From Pempheris klunzingeri (taxonomy: Eukaryota; Chordata; Actinopteri; Acropomatiformes; Pempheridae), in assembly GCF_042242105.1 (NCBI RefSeq), contig NC_092028.1, positions 13,253,338 through 13,317,337 on the forward strand: DNA of 64,000 nt. The letters are read 5' to 3'. Positions 15,001 through 27,000 of this stretch are shown in pieces (positions within the stretch are counted from its first letter, which is position 1; each line of letters starts with the position of its first letter). The position numbers and the translations under genes are program-made. Below the pieces are notes generated by a model. That model worked only from the letters and a program-made list of their open reading frames with translations, was not told the DNA's origin and did not search any database.

Positions 15001-18000
15001 TCAGTAACTGTTTTCCAACAGGTTTGGAGGTGGATCAGGCAAAAAAGAGGCAGTTTTGTGTCGGCTCCCAAAACGGGAATTTCCTTGACCCCGCGGTCAT
15101 CGTTTTTGTCCAATTCCCCCTCCTCCACTGTTTTGGCTGCCAGTTGTTTTCTGGCCGATTTACCACATTAAAAGTGATCAGTAACTGTTTTCCAACAGGT
15201 TTGGAGGTGGATCAGGCAAAAAAGAGGCAGTTTTGTGTCGGCTCCCAAAACGGGAATTTCCTTGACCCCGCGGTCATCGTTTTTGTCCAATTCCCCCTCC
15301 TCCACTGTTTTGGCTGCCAGTTGTTTTCTGGCCGATTTACCACATTAAAAGTGATCAGTAACTGTTTTCCAACAGGTTTGGAGGTGGATCAGGCAAAAAA
15401 GAGGCAGTTTTGTGTCGGCTCCCAAAACGGGAATTTCCTTGACCCCGCGGTCATCGTTTTTGTCCAATTCCCCCTCCTCCACTGTTTTGGCTGCCAGTTG
15501 TTTTCTGGCCGATTTACCACATTAAAAGTGATCAGTAACTGTTTTCCAACAGGTTTGGAGGTGGATCAGGCAAAAAAGAGGCAGTTTTGTGTCGGCTCCC
15601 AAAACGGGAATTTCCTTGACCCCGCGGTCATCGTTTTTGTCCAATTCCCCCTCCTCCACTGTTTTGGCTGCCAGTTGTTTTCTGGCCGATTTACCACATT
15701 AAAAGTGATCAGTAACTGTTTTCCAACAGGTTTGGAGGTGGATCAGGCAAAAAAGAGGCAGTTTTGTGTCGGCTCCCAAAACGGGAATTTCCTTGACCCC
15801 GCGGTCATCGTTTTTGTCCAATTCCCCCTCCTCCACTGTTTTGGCTGCCAGTTGTTTTCTGGCCGATTTACCACATTAAAAGTGATCAGTAACTGTTTTC
15901 CAACAGGTTTGGAGGTGGATCAGGCAAAAAAGAGGCAGTTTTGTGTCGGCTCCCAAAACGGGAATTTCCTTGACCCCGCGGTCATCGTTTTTGTCCAATT
16001 CCCCCTCCTCCACTGTTTTGGCTGCCAGTTGTTTTCTGGCCGATTTACCACATTAAAAGTGATCAGTAACTGTTTTCCAACAGGTTTGGAGGTGGATCAG
16101 GCAAAAAAGAGGCAGTTTTGTGTCGGCTCCCAAAACGGGAATTTCCTTGACCCCGCGGTCATCGTTTTTGTCCAATTCCCCCTCCTCCACTGTTTTGGCT
16201 GCCAGTTGTTTTCTGGCCGATTTACCACATTAAAAGTGATCAGTAACTGTTTTCCAACAGGTTTGGAGGTGGATCAGGCAAAAAAGAGGCAGTTTTGTGT
16301 CGGCTCCCAAAACGGGAATTTCCTTGACCCCGCGGTCATCGTTTTTGTCCAATTCCCCCTCCTCCACTGTTTTGGCTGCCAGTTGTTTTCTGGCCGATTT
16401 ACCACATTAAAAGTGATCAGTAACTGTTTTCCAACAGGTTTGGAGGTGGATCAGGCAAAAAAGAGGCAGTTTTGTGTCGGCTCCCAAAACGGGAATTTCC
16501 TTGACCCCGCGGTCATCGTTTTTGTCCAATTCCCCCTCCTCCACTGTTTTGGCTGCCAGTTGTTTTCTGGCCGATTTACCACATTAAAAGTGATCAGTAA
16601 CTGTTTTCCAACAGGTTTGGAGGTGGATCAGGCAAAAAAGAGGCAGTTTTGTGTCGGCTCCCAAAACGGGAATTTCCTTGACCCCGCGGTCATCGTTTTT
16701 GTCCAATTCCCCTCCTCCACTGTTTTGGCTGCCAGTTGTTTTCTGGCCGATTTACCACATTAAAAGTGATCAGTAACTGTTTTCCAACAGGTTTGGAGGT
16801 GGATCAGGCAAAAAAGAGGCAGTTTTGTGTCGGCTCCCAAAACGGGAATTTCCTTGACCCCGCGGTCATCGTTTTTGTCCAATTCCCCCTCCTCCACTGT
16901 TTTGGCTGCCAGTTGTTTTCTGGCCGATTTACCACATTAAAAGTGATCAGTAACTGTTTTCCAACAGGTTTGGAGGTGGATCAGGCAAAAAAGAGGCAGT
17001 TTTGTGTCGGCTCCCAAAACGGGAATTTCCTTGACCCCGCGGTCATCGTTTTTGTCCAATTCCCCCTCCTCCACTGTTTTGGCTGCCAGTTGTTTTCTGG
17101 CCGATTTACCACATTAAAAGTGATCAGTAACTGTTTTCCAACAGGTTTGGAGGTGGATCAGGCAAAAAAGAGGCAGTTTTGTGTCGGCTCCCAAAACGGG
17201 AATTTCCTTGACCCCGCGGTCATCGTTTTTGTCCAATTCCCCCTCCTCCACTGTTTTGGCTGCCAGTTGTTTTCTGGCCGATTTACCACATTAAAAGTGA
17301 TCAGTAACTGTTTTCCAACAGGTTTGGAGGTGGATCAGGCAAAAAAGAGGCAGTTTTGTGTCGGCTCCCAAAACGGGAATTTCCTTGACCCCGCGGTCAT
17401 CGTTTTTGTCCAATTCCCCCTCCTCCACTGTTTTGGCTGCCAGTTGTTTTCTGGCCGATTTACCACATTAAAAGTGATCAGTAACTGTTTTCCAACAGGT
17501 TTGGAGGTGGATCAGGCAAAAAAGAGGCAGTTTTGTGTCGGCTCCCAAAACGGGAATTTCCTTGACCCCGCGGTCATCGTTTTTGTCCAATTCCCCCTCC
17601 TCCACTGTTTTGGCTGCCAGTTGTTTTCTGGCCGATTTACCACATTAAAAGTGATCAGTAACTGTTTTCCAACAGGTTTGGAGGTGGATCAGGCAAAAAA
17701 GAGGCAGTTTTGTGTCGGCTCCCAAAACGGGAATTTCCTTGACCCCGCGGTCATCGTTTTTGTCCAATTCCCCCTCCTCCACTGTTTTGGCTGCCAGTTG
17801 TTTTCTGGCCGATTTACCACATTAAAAGTGATCAGTAACTGTTTTCCAACAGGTTTGGAGGTGGATCAGGCAAAAAAGAGGCAGTTTTGTGTCGGCTCCC
17901 AAAACGGGAATTTCCTTGACCCCGCGGTCATCGTTTTTGTCCAATTCCCCCTCCTCCACTGTTTTGGCTGCCAGTTGTTTTCTGGCCGATTTACCACATT

Positions 18001-21000
18001 AAAAGTGATCAGTAACTGTTTTCCAACAGGTTTGGAGGTGGATCAGGCAAAAAAGAGGCAGTTTTGTGTCGGCTCCCAAAACGGGAATTTCCTTGACCCC
18101 GCGGTCATCGTTTTTGTCCAATTCCCCCTCCTCCACTGTTTTGGCTGCCAGTTGTTTTCTGGCCGATTTACCACATTAAAAGTGATCAGTAACTGTTTTC
18201 CAACAGGTTTGGAGGTGGATCAGGCAAAAAAGAGGCAGTTTTGTGTCGGCTCCCAAAACGGGAATTTCCTTGACCCCGCGGTCATCGTTTTTGTCCAATT
18301 CCCCCTCCTCCACTGTTTTGGCTGCCAGTTGTTTTCTGGCCGATTTACCACATTAAAAGTGATCAGTAACTGTTTTCCAACAGGTTTGGAGGTGGATCAG
18401 GCAAAAAAGAGGCAGTTTTGTGTCGGCTCCCAAAACGGGAATTTCCTTGACCCCGCGGTCATCGTTTTTGTCCAATTCCCCTCCTCCACTGTTTTGGCTG
18501 CCAGTTGTTTTCTGGCCGATTTACCACATTAAAAGTGATCAGTAACTGTTTTCCAACAGGTTTGGAGGTGGATCAGGCAAAAAAGAGGCAGTTTTGTGTC
18601 GGCTCCCAAAACGGGAATTTCCTTGACCCCGCGGTCATCGTTTTTGTCCAATTCCCCCTCCTCCACTGTTTTGGCTGCCAGTTGTTTTCTGGCCGATTTA
18701 CCACATTAAAAGTGATCAGTAACTGTTTTCCAACAGGTTTGGAGGTGGATCAGGCAAAAAAGAGGCAGTTTTGTGTCGGCTCCCAAAACGGGAATTTCCT
18801 TGACCCCGCGGTCATCGTTTTTGTCCAATTCCCCCTCCTCCACTGTTTTGGCTGCCAGTTGTTTTCTGGCCGATTTACCACATTAAAAGTGATCAGTAAC
18901 TGTTTTCCAACAGGTTTGGAGGTGGATCAGGCAAAAAAGAGGCAGTTTTGTGTCGGCTCCCAAAACGGGAATTTCCTTGACCCCGCGGTCATCGTTTTTG
19001 TCCAATTCCCCCTCCTCCACTGTTTTGGCTGCCAGTTGTTTTCTGGCCGATTTACCACATTAAAAGTGATCAGTAACTGTTTTCCAACAGGTTTGGAGGT
19101 GGATCAGGCAAAAAAGAGGCAGTTTTGTGTCGGCTCCCAAAACGGGAATTTCCTTGACCCCGCGGTCATCGTTTTTGTCCAATTCCCCCTCCTCCACTGT
19201 TTTGGCTGCCAGTTGTTTTCTGGCCGATTTACCACATTAAAAGTGATCAGTAACTGTTTTCCAACAGGTTTGGAGGTGGATCAGGCAAAAAAGAGGCAGT
19301 TTTGTGTCGGCTCCCAAAACGGGAATTTCCTTGACCCCGCGGTCATCGTTTTTGTCCAATTCCCCCTCCTCCACTGTTTTGGCTGCCAGTTGTTTTCTGG
19401 CCGATTTACCACATTAAAAGTGATCAGTAACTGTTTTCCAACAGGTTTGGAGGTGGATCAGGCAAAAAAGAGGCAGTTTTGTGTCGGCTCCCAAAACGGG
19501 AATTTCCTTGACCCCGCGGTCATCGTTTTTGTCCAATTCCCCCTCCTCCACTGTTTTGGCTGCCAGTTGTTTTCTGGCCGATTTACCACATTAAAAGTGA
19601 TCAGTAACTGTTTTCCAACAGGTTTGGAGGTGGATCAGGCAAAAAAGAGGCAGTTTTGTGTCGGCTCCCAAAACGGGAATTTCCTTGACCCCGCGGTCAT
19701 CGTTTTTGTCCAATTCCCCCTCCTCCACTGTTTTGGCTGCCAGTTGTTTTCTGGCCGATTTACCACATTAAAAGTGATCAGTAACTGTTTTCCAACAGGT
19801 TTGGAGGTGGATCAGGCAAAAAAGAGGCAGTTTTGTGTCGGCTCCCAAAACGGGAATTTCCTTGACCCCGCGGTCATCGTTTTTGTCCAATTCCCCCTCC
19901 TCCACTGTTTTGGCTGCCAGTTGTTTTCTGGCCGATTTACCACATTAAAAGTGATCAGTAACTGTTTTCCAACAGGTTTGGAGGTGGATCAGGCAAAAAA
20001 GAGGCAGTTTTGTGTCGGCTCCCAAAACGGGAATTTCCTTGACCCCGCGGTCATCGTTTTTGTCCAATTCCCCCTCCTCCACTGTTTTGGCTGCCAGTTG
20101 TTTTCTGGCCGATTTACCACATTAAAAGTGATCAGTAACTGTTTTCCAACAGGTTTGGAGGTGGATCAGGCAAAAAAGAGGCAGTTTTGTGTCGGCTCCC
20201 AAAACGGGAATTTCCTTGACCCCGCGGTCATCGTTTTTGTCCAATTCCCCCTCCTCCACTGTTTTGGCTGCCAGTTGTTTTCTGGCCGATTTACCACATT
20301 AAAAGTGATCAGTAACTGTTTTCCAACAGGTTTGGAGGTGGATCAGGCAAAAAAGAGGCAGTTTTGTGTCGGCTCCCAAAACGGGAATTTCCTTGACCCC
20401 GCGGTCATCGTTTTTGTCCAATTCCCCTCCACTGTTTTGGCTGCCAGTTGTTTTCTGGCCGATTTACCACATTAAAAGTGATCAGTAACTGTTTTCCAAC
20501 AGGTTTGGAGGTGGATCAGGCAAAAAAGAGGCAGTTTTGTGTCGGCTCCCAAAACGGGAATTTCCTTGACCCCGCGGTCATCGTTTTTGTCCAATTCCCC
20601 CTCCTCCACTGTTTTGGCTGCCAGTTGTTTTCTGGCCGATTTACCACATTAAAAGTGATCAGTAACTGTTTTCCAACAGGTTTGGAGGTGGATCAGGCAA
20701 AAAAGAGGCAGTTTTGTGTCGGCTCCCAAAACGGGAATTTCCTTGACCCCGCGGTCATCGTTTTTGTCCAATTCCCCCTCCTCCACTGTTTTGGCTGCCA
20801 GTTGTTTTCTGGCCGATTTACCACATTAAAAGTGATCAGTAACTGTTTTCCAACAGGTTTGGAGGTGGATCAGGCAAAAAAGAGGCAGTTTTGTGTCGGC
20901 TCCCAAAACGGGAATTTCCTTGACCCCGCGGTCATCGTTTTTGTCCAATTCCCCCTCCTCCACTGTTTTGGCTGCCAGTTGTTTTCTGGCCGATTTACCA

Positions 21001-24000
21001 CATTAAAAGTGATCAGTAACTGTTTTCCAACAGGTTTGGAGGTGGATCAGGCAAAAAAGAGGCAGTTTTGTGTCGGCTCCCAAAACGGGAATTTCCTTGA
21101 CCCCGCGGTCATCGTTTTTGTCCAATTCCCCCTCCTCCACTGTTTTGGCTGCCAGTTGTTTTCTGGCCGATTTACCACATTAAAAGTGATCAGTAACTGT
21201 TTTCCAACAGGTTTGGAGGTGGATCAGGCAAAAAAGAGGCAGTTTTGTGTCGGCTCCCAAAACGGGAATTTCCTTGACCCCGCGGTCATCGTTTTTGTCC
21301 AATTCCCCCTCCTCCACTGTTTTGGCTGCCAGTTGTTTTCTGGCCGATTTACCACATTAAAAGTGATCAGTAACTGTTTTCCAACAGGTTTGGAGGTGGA
21401 TCAGGCAAAAAAGAGGCAGTTTTGTGTCGGCTCCCAAAACGGGAATTTCCTTGACCCCGCGGTCATCGTTTTTGTCCAATTCCCCCTCCTCCACTGTTTT
21501 GGCTGCCAGTTGTTTTCTGGCCGATTTACCACATTAAAAGTGATCAGTAACTGTTTTCCAACAGGTTTGGAGGTGGATCAGGCAAAAAAGAGGCAGTTTT
21601 GTGTCGGCTCCCAAAACGGGAATTTCCTTGACCCCGCGGTCATCGTTTTTGTCCAATTCCCCCTCCTCCACTGTTTTGGCTGCCAGTTGTTTTCTGGCCG
21701 ATTTACCACATTAAAAGTGATCAGTAACTGTTTTCCAACAGGTTTGGAGGTGGATCAGGCAAAAAAGAGGCAGTTTTGTGTCGGCTCCCAAAACGGGAAT
21801 TTCCTTGACCCCGCGGTCATCGTTTTTGTCCAATCCCCTCCTCCACTGTTTTGGCTGCCAGTTGTTTTCTGGCCGATTTACCACATTAAAAGTGATCAGT
21901 AACTGTTTTCCAACAGGTTTGGAGGTGGATCAGGCAAAAAAGAGGCAGTTTTGTGTCGGCTCCCAAAACGGGAATTTCCTTGACCCCGCGGTCATCGTTT
22001 TTGTCCAATTCCCCCTCCTCCACTGTTTTGGCTGCCAGTTGTTTTCTGGCCGATTTACCACATTAAAAGTGATCAGTAACTGTTTTCCAACAGGTTTGGA
22101 GGTGGATCAGGCAAAAAAGAGGCAGTTTTGTGTCGGCTCCCAAAACGGGAATTTCCTTGACCCCGCGGTCATCGTTTTTGTCCAATTCCCCCTCCTCCAC
22201 TGTTTTGGCTGCCAGTTGTTTTCTGGCCGATTTACCACATTAAAAGTGATCAGTAACTGTTTTCCAACAGGTTTGGAGGTGGATCAGGCAAAAAAGAGGC
22301 AGTTTTGTGTCGGCTCCCAAAACGGGAATTTCCTTGACCCCGCGGTCATCGTTTTTGTCCAATTCCCCCTCCTCCACTGTTTTGGCTGCCAGTTGTTTTC
22401 TGGCCGATTTACCACATTAAAAGTGATCAGTAACTGTTTTCCAACAGGTTTGGAGGTGGATCAGGCAAAAAAGAGGCAGTTTTGTGTCGGCTCCCAAAAC
22501 GGGAATTTCCTTGACCCCGCGGTCATCGTTTTTGTCCAATTCCCCCTCCTCCACTGTTTTGGCTGCCAGTTGTTTTCTGGCCGATTTACCACATTAAAAG
22601 TGATCAGTAACTGTTTTCCAACAGGTTTGGAGGTGGATCAGGCAAAAAAGAGGCAGTTTTGTGTCGGCTCCCAAAACGGGAATTTCCTTGACCCCGCGGT
22701 CATCGTTTTTGTCCAATTCCCCCTCCTCCACTGTTTTGGCTGCCAGTTGTTTTCTGGCCGATTTACCACATTAAAAGTGATCAGTAACTGTTTTCCAACA
22801 GGTTTGGAGGTGGATCAGGCAAAAAAGAGGCAGTTTTGTGTCGGCTCCCAAAACGGGAATTTCCTTGACCCCGCGGTCATCGTTTTTGTCCAATTCCCCC
22901 TCCTCCACTGTTTTGGCTGCCAGTTGTTTTCTGGCCGATTTACCACATTAAAAGTGATCAGTAACTGTTTTCCAACAGGTTTGGAGGTGGATCAGGCAAA
23001 AAAGAGGCAGTTTTGTGTCGGCTCCCAAAACGGGAATTTCCTTGACCCCGCGGTCATCGTTTTTGTCCAATTCCCCCTCCTCCACTGTTTTGGCTGCCAG
23101 TTGTTTTCTGGCCGATTTACCACATTAAAAGTGATCAGTAACTGTTTTCCAACAGGTTTGGAGGTGGATCAGGCAAAAAAGAGGCAGTTTTGTGTCGGCT
23201 CCCAAAACGGGAATTTCCTTGACCCCGCGGTCATCGTTTTTGTCCAATTCCCCCTCCTCCACTGTTTTGGCTGCCAGTTGTTTTCTGGCCGATTTACCAC
23301 ATTAAAAGTGATCAGTAACTGTTTTCCAACAGGTTTGGAGGTGGATCAGGCAAAAAAGAGGCAGTTTTGTGTCGGCTCCCAAAACGGGAATTTCCTTGAC
23401 CCCGCGGTCATCGTTTTTGTCCAATTCCCCCTCCTCCACTGTTTTGGCTGCCAGTTGTTTTCTGGCCGATTTACCACATTAAAAGTGATCAGTAACTGTT
23501 TTCCAACAGGTTTGGAGGTGGATCAGGCAAAAAAGAGGCAGTTTTGTGTCGGCTCCCAAAACGGGAATTTCCTTGACCCCGCGGTCATCGTTTTTGTCCA
23601 ATTCCCCCTCCTCCACTGTTTTGGCTGCCAGTTGTTTTCTGGCCGATTTACCACATTAAAAGTGATCAGTAACTGTTTTCCAACAGGTTTGGAGGTGGAT
23701 CAGGCAAAAAAGAGGCAGTTTTGTGTCGGCTCCCAAAACGGGAATTTCCTTGACCCCGCGGTCATCGTTTTTGTCCAATCCCACTGTTTTGGCTGCCAGT
23801 TGTTTTCTGGCCGATTTACCACATTAAAAGTGATCAGTAACTGTTTTCCAACAGGTTTGGAGGTGGATCAGGCAAAAAAGAGGCAGTTTTGTGTCGGCTC
23901 CCAAAACGGGAATTTCCTTGACCCCGCGGTCATCGTTTTTGTCCAATTCCCCCTCCTCCACTGTTTTGGCTGCCAGTTGTTTTCTGGCCGATTTACCACA

Positions 24001-27000
24001 TTAAAAGTGATCAGTAACTGTTTTCCAACAGGTTTGGAGGTGGATCAGGCAAAAAAGAGGCAGTTTTGTGTCGGCTCCCAAAACGGGAATTTCCTTGACC
24101 CCGCGGTCATCGTTTTTGTCCAATTCCCCCTCCTCCACTGTTTTGGCTGCCAGTTGTTTTCTGGCCGATTTACCACATTAAAAGTGATCAGTAACTGTTT
24201 TCCAACAGGTTTGGAGGTGGATCAGGCAAAAAAGAGGCAGTTTTGTGTCGGCTCCCAAAACGGGAATTTCCTTGACCCCGCGGTCATCGTTTTTGTCCAA
24301 TTCCCCCTCCTCCACTGTTTTGGCTGCCAGTTGTTTTCTGGCCGATTTACCACATTAAAAGTGATCAGTAACTGTTTTCCAACAGGTTTGGAGGTGGATC
24401 AGGCAAAAAAGAGGCAGTTTTGTGTCGGCTCCCAAAACGGGAATTTCCTTGACCCCGCGGTCATCGTTTTTGTCCAATCCCACTGTTTTGGCTGCCAGTT
24501 GTTTTCTGGCCGATTTACCACATTAAAAGTGATCAGTAACTGTTTTCCAACAGGTTTGGAGGTGGATCAGGCAAAAAAGAGGCAGTTTTGTGTCGGCTCC
24601 CAAAACGGGAATTTCCTTGACCCCGCGGTCATCGTTTTTGTCCAATTCCCCCTCCTCCACTGTTTTGGCTGCCAGTTGTTTTCTGGCCGATTTACCACAT
24701 TAAAAGTGATCAGTAACTGTTTTCCAACAGGTTTGGAGGTGGATCAGGCAAAAAAGAGGCAGTTTTGTGTCGGCTCCCAAAACGGGAATTTCCTTGACCC
24801 CGCGGTCATCGTTTTTGTCCAATCCCACTGTTTTGGCTGCCAGTTGTTTTCTGGCCGATTTACCACATTAAAAGTGATCAGTAACTGTTTTCCAACAGGT
24901 TTGGAGGTGGATCAGGCAAAAAAGAGGCAGTTTTGTGTCGGCTCCCAAAACGGGAATTTCCTTGACCCCGCGGTCATCGTTTTTGTCCAATTCCCCCTCC
25001 TCCACTGTTTTGGCTGCCAGTTGTTTTCTGGCCGATTTACCACATTAAAAGTGATCAGTAACTGTTTTCCAACAGGTTTGGAGGTGGATCAGGCAAAAAA
25101 GAGGCAGTTTTGTGTCGGCTCCCAAAACGGGAATTTCCTTGACCCCGCGGTCATCGTTTTTGTCCAATTCCCCCTCCTCCACTGTTTTGGCTGCCAGTTG
25201 TTTTCTGGCCGATTTACCACATTAAAAGTGATCAGTAACTGTTTTCCAACAGGTTTGGAGGTGGATCAGGCAAAAAAGAGGCAGTTTTGTGTCGGCTCCC
25301 AAAACGGGAATTTCCTTGACCCCGCGGTCATCGTTTTTGTCCAATCCCACTGTTTTGGCTGCCAGTTGTTTTCTGGCCGATTTACCACATTAAAAGTGAT
25401 CAGTAACTGTTTTCCAACAGGTTTGGAGGTGGATCAGGCAAAAAAGAGGCAGTTTTGTGTCGGCTCCCAAAACGGGAATTTCCTTGACCCCGCGGTCATC
25501 GTTTTTGTCCAATTCCCCCTCCTCCACTGTTTTGGCTGCCAGTTGTTTTCTGGCCGATTTACCACATTAAAAGTGATCAGTAACTGTTTTCCAACAGGTT
25601 TGGAGGTGGATCAGGCAAAAAAGAGGCAGTTTTGTGTCGGCTCCCAAAACGGGAATTTCCTTGACCCCGCGGTCATCGTTTTTGTCCAATCCCACTGTTT
25701 TGGCTGCCAGTTGTTTTCTGGCCGATTTACCACATTAAAAGTGATCAGTAACTGTTTTCCAACAGGTTTGGAGGTGGATCAGGCAAAAAAGAGGCAGTTT
25801 TGTGTCTGCTCCCAAAACGGGAATTTCCTTGACCCCGCGGTCATCGTTTTTGTCCAATTCCCCCTCCTCCACTGTTTTGGCTGCCAGTTGTTTTCTGGCC
25901 GATTTACCACATTAAAAGTGATCAGTAACTGTTTTCCAACAGGTTTGGAGGTGGATCAGGCAAAAAAGAGGCAGTTTTGTGTCGGCTCCCAAAACGGGAA
26001 TTTCCTTGACCCCGCGGTCATCGTTTTTGTCCAATTCCCCCTCCTCCACTGTTTTGGCTGCCAGTTGTTTTCTGGCCGATTTACCACATTAAAAGTGATC
26101 AGTAACTGTTTTCCAACAGGTTTGGAGGTGGATCAGGCAAAAAAGAGGCAGTTTTGTGTCGGCTCCCAAAACGGGAATTTCCTTGACCCCGCGGTCATCG
26201 TTTTTGTCCAATCCCACTGTTTTGGCTGCCAGTTGTTTTCTGGCCGATTTACCACATTAAAAGTGATCAGTAACTGTTTTCCAACAGGTTTGGAGGTGGA
26301 TCAGGCAAAAAAGAGGCAGTTTTGTGTCGGCTCCCAAAACGGGAATTTCCTTGACCCCGCGGTCATCGTTTTTGTCCAATTCCCCCTCCTCCACTGTTTT
26401 GGCTGCCAGTTGTTTTCTGGCCGATTTACCACATTAAAAGTGATCAGTAACTGTTTTCCAACAGGTTTGGAGGTGGATCAGGCAAAAAAGAGGCAGTTTT
26501 GTGTCGGCTCCCAAAACGGGAATTTCCTTGACCCCGCGGTCATCGTTTTTGTCCAATCCCACTGTTTTGGCTGCCAGTTGTTTTCTGGCCGATTTACCAC
26601 ATTAAAAGTGATCAGTAACTGTTTTCCAACAGGTTTGGAGGTGGATCAGGCAAAAAAGAGGCAGTTTTGTGTCGGCTCCCAAAACGGGAATTTCCTTGAC
26701 CCCGCGGTCATCGTTTTTGTCCAATCCCACTGTTTTGGCTGCCAGTTGTTTTCTGGCCGATTTACCACATTAAAAGTGATCAGTAACTGTTTTCCAACAG
26801 GTTTGGAGGTGGATCAGGCAAAAAAGAGGCAGTTTTGTGTCGGCTCCCAAAACGGGAATTTCCTTGACCCCGCGGTCATCGTTTTTGTCCAATTCCCCCT
26901 CCTCCACTGTTTTGGCTGCCAGTTGTTTTCTGGCCGATTTACCACATTAAAAGTGATCAGTAACTGTTTTCCAACAGGTTTGGAGGTGGATCAGGCAAAA

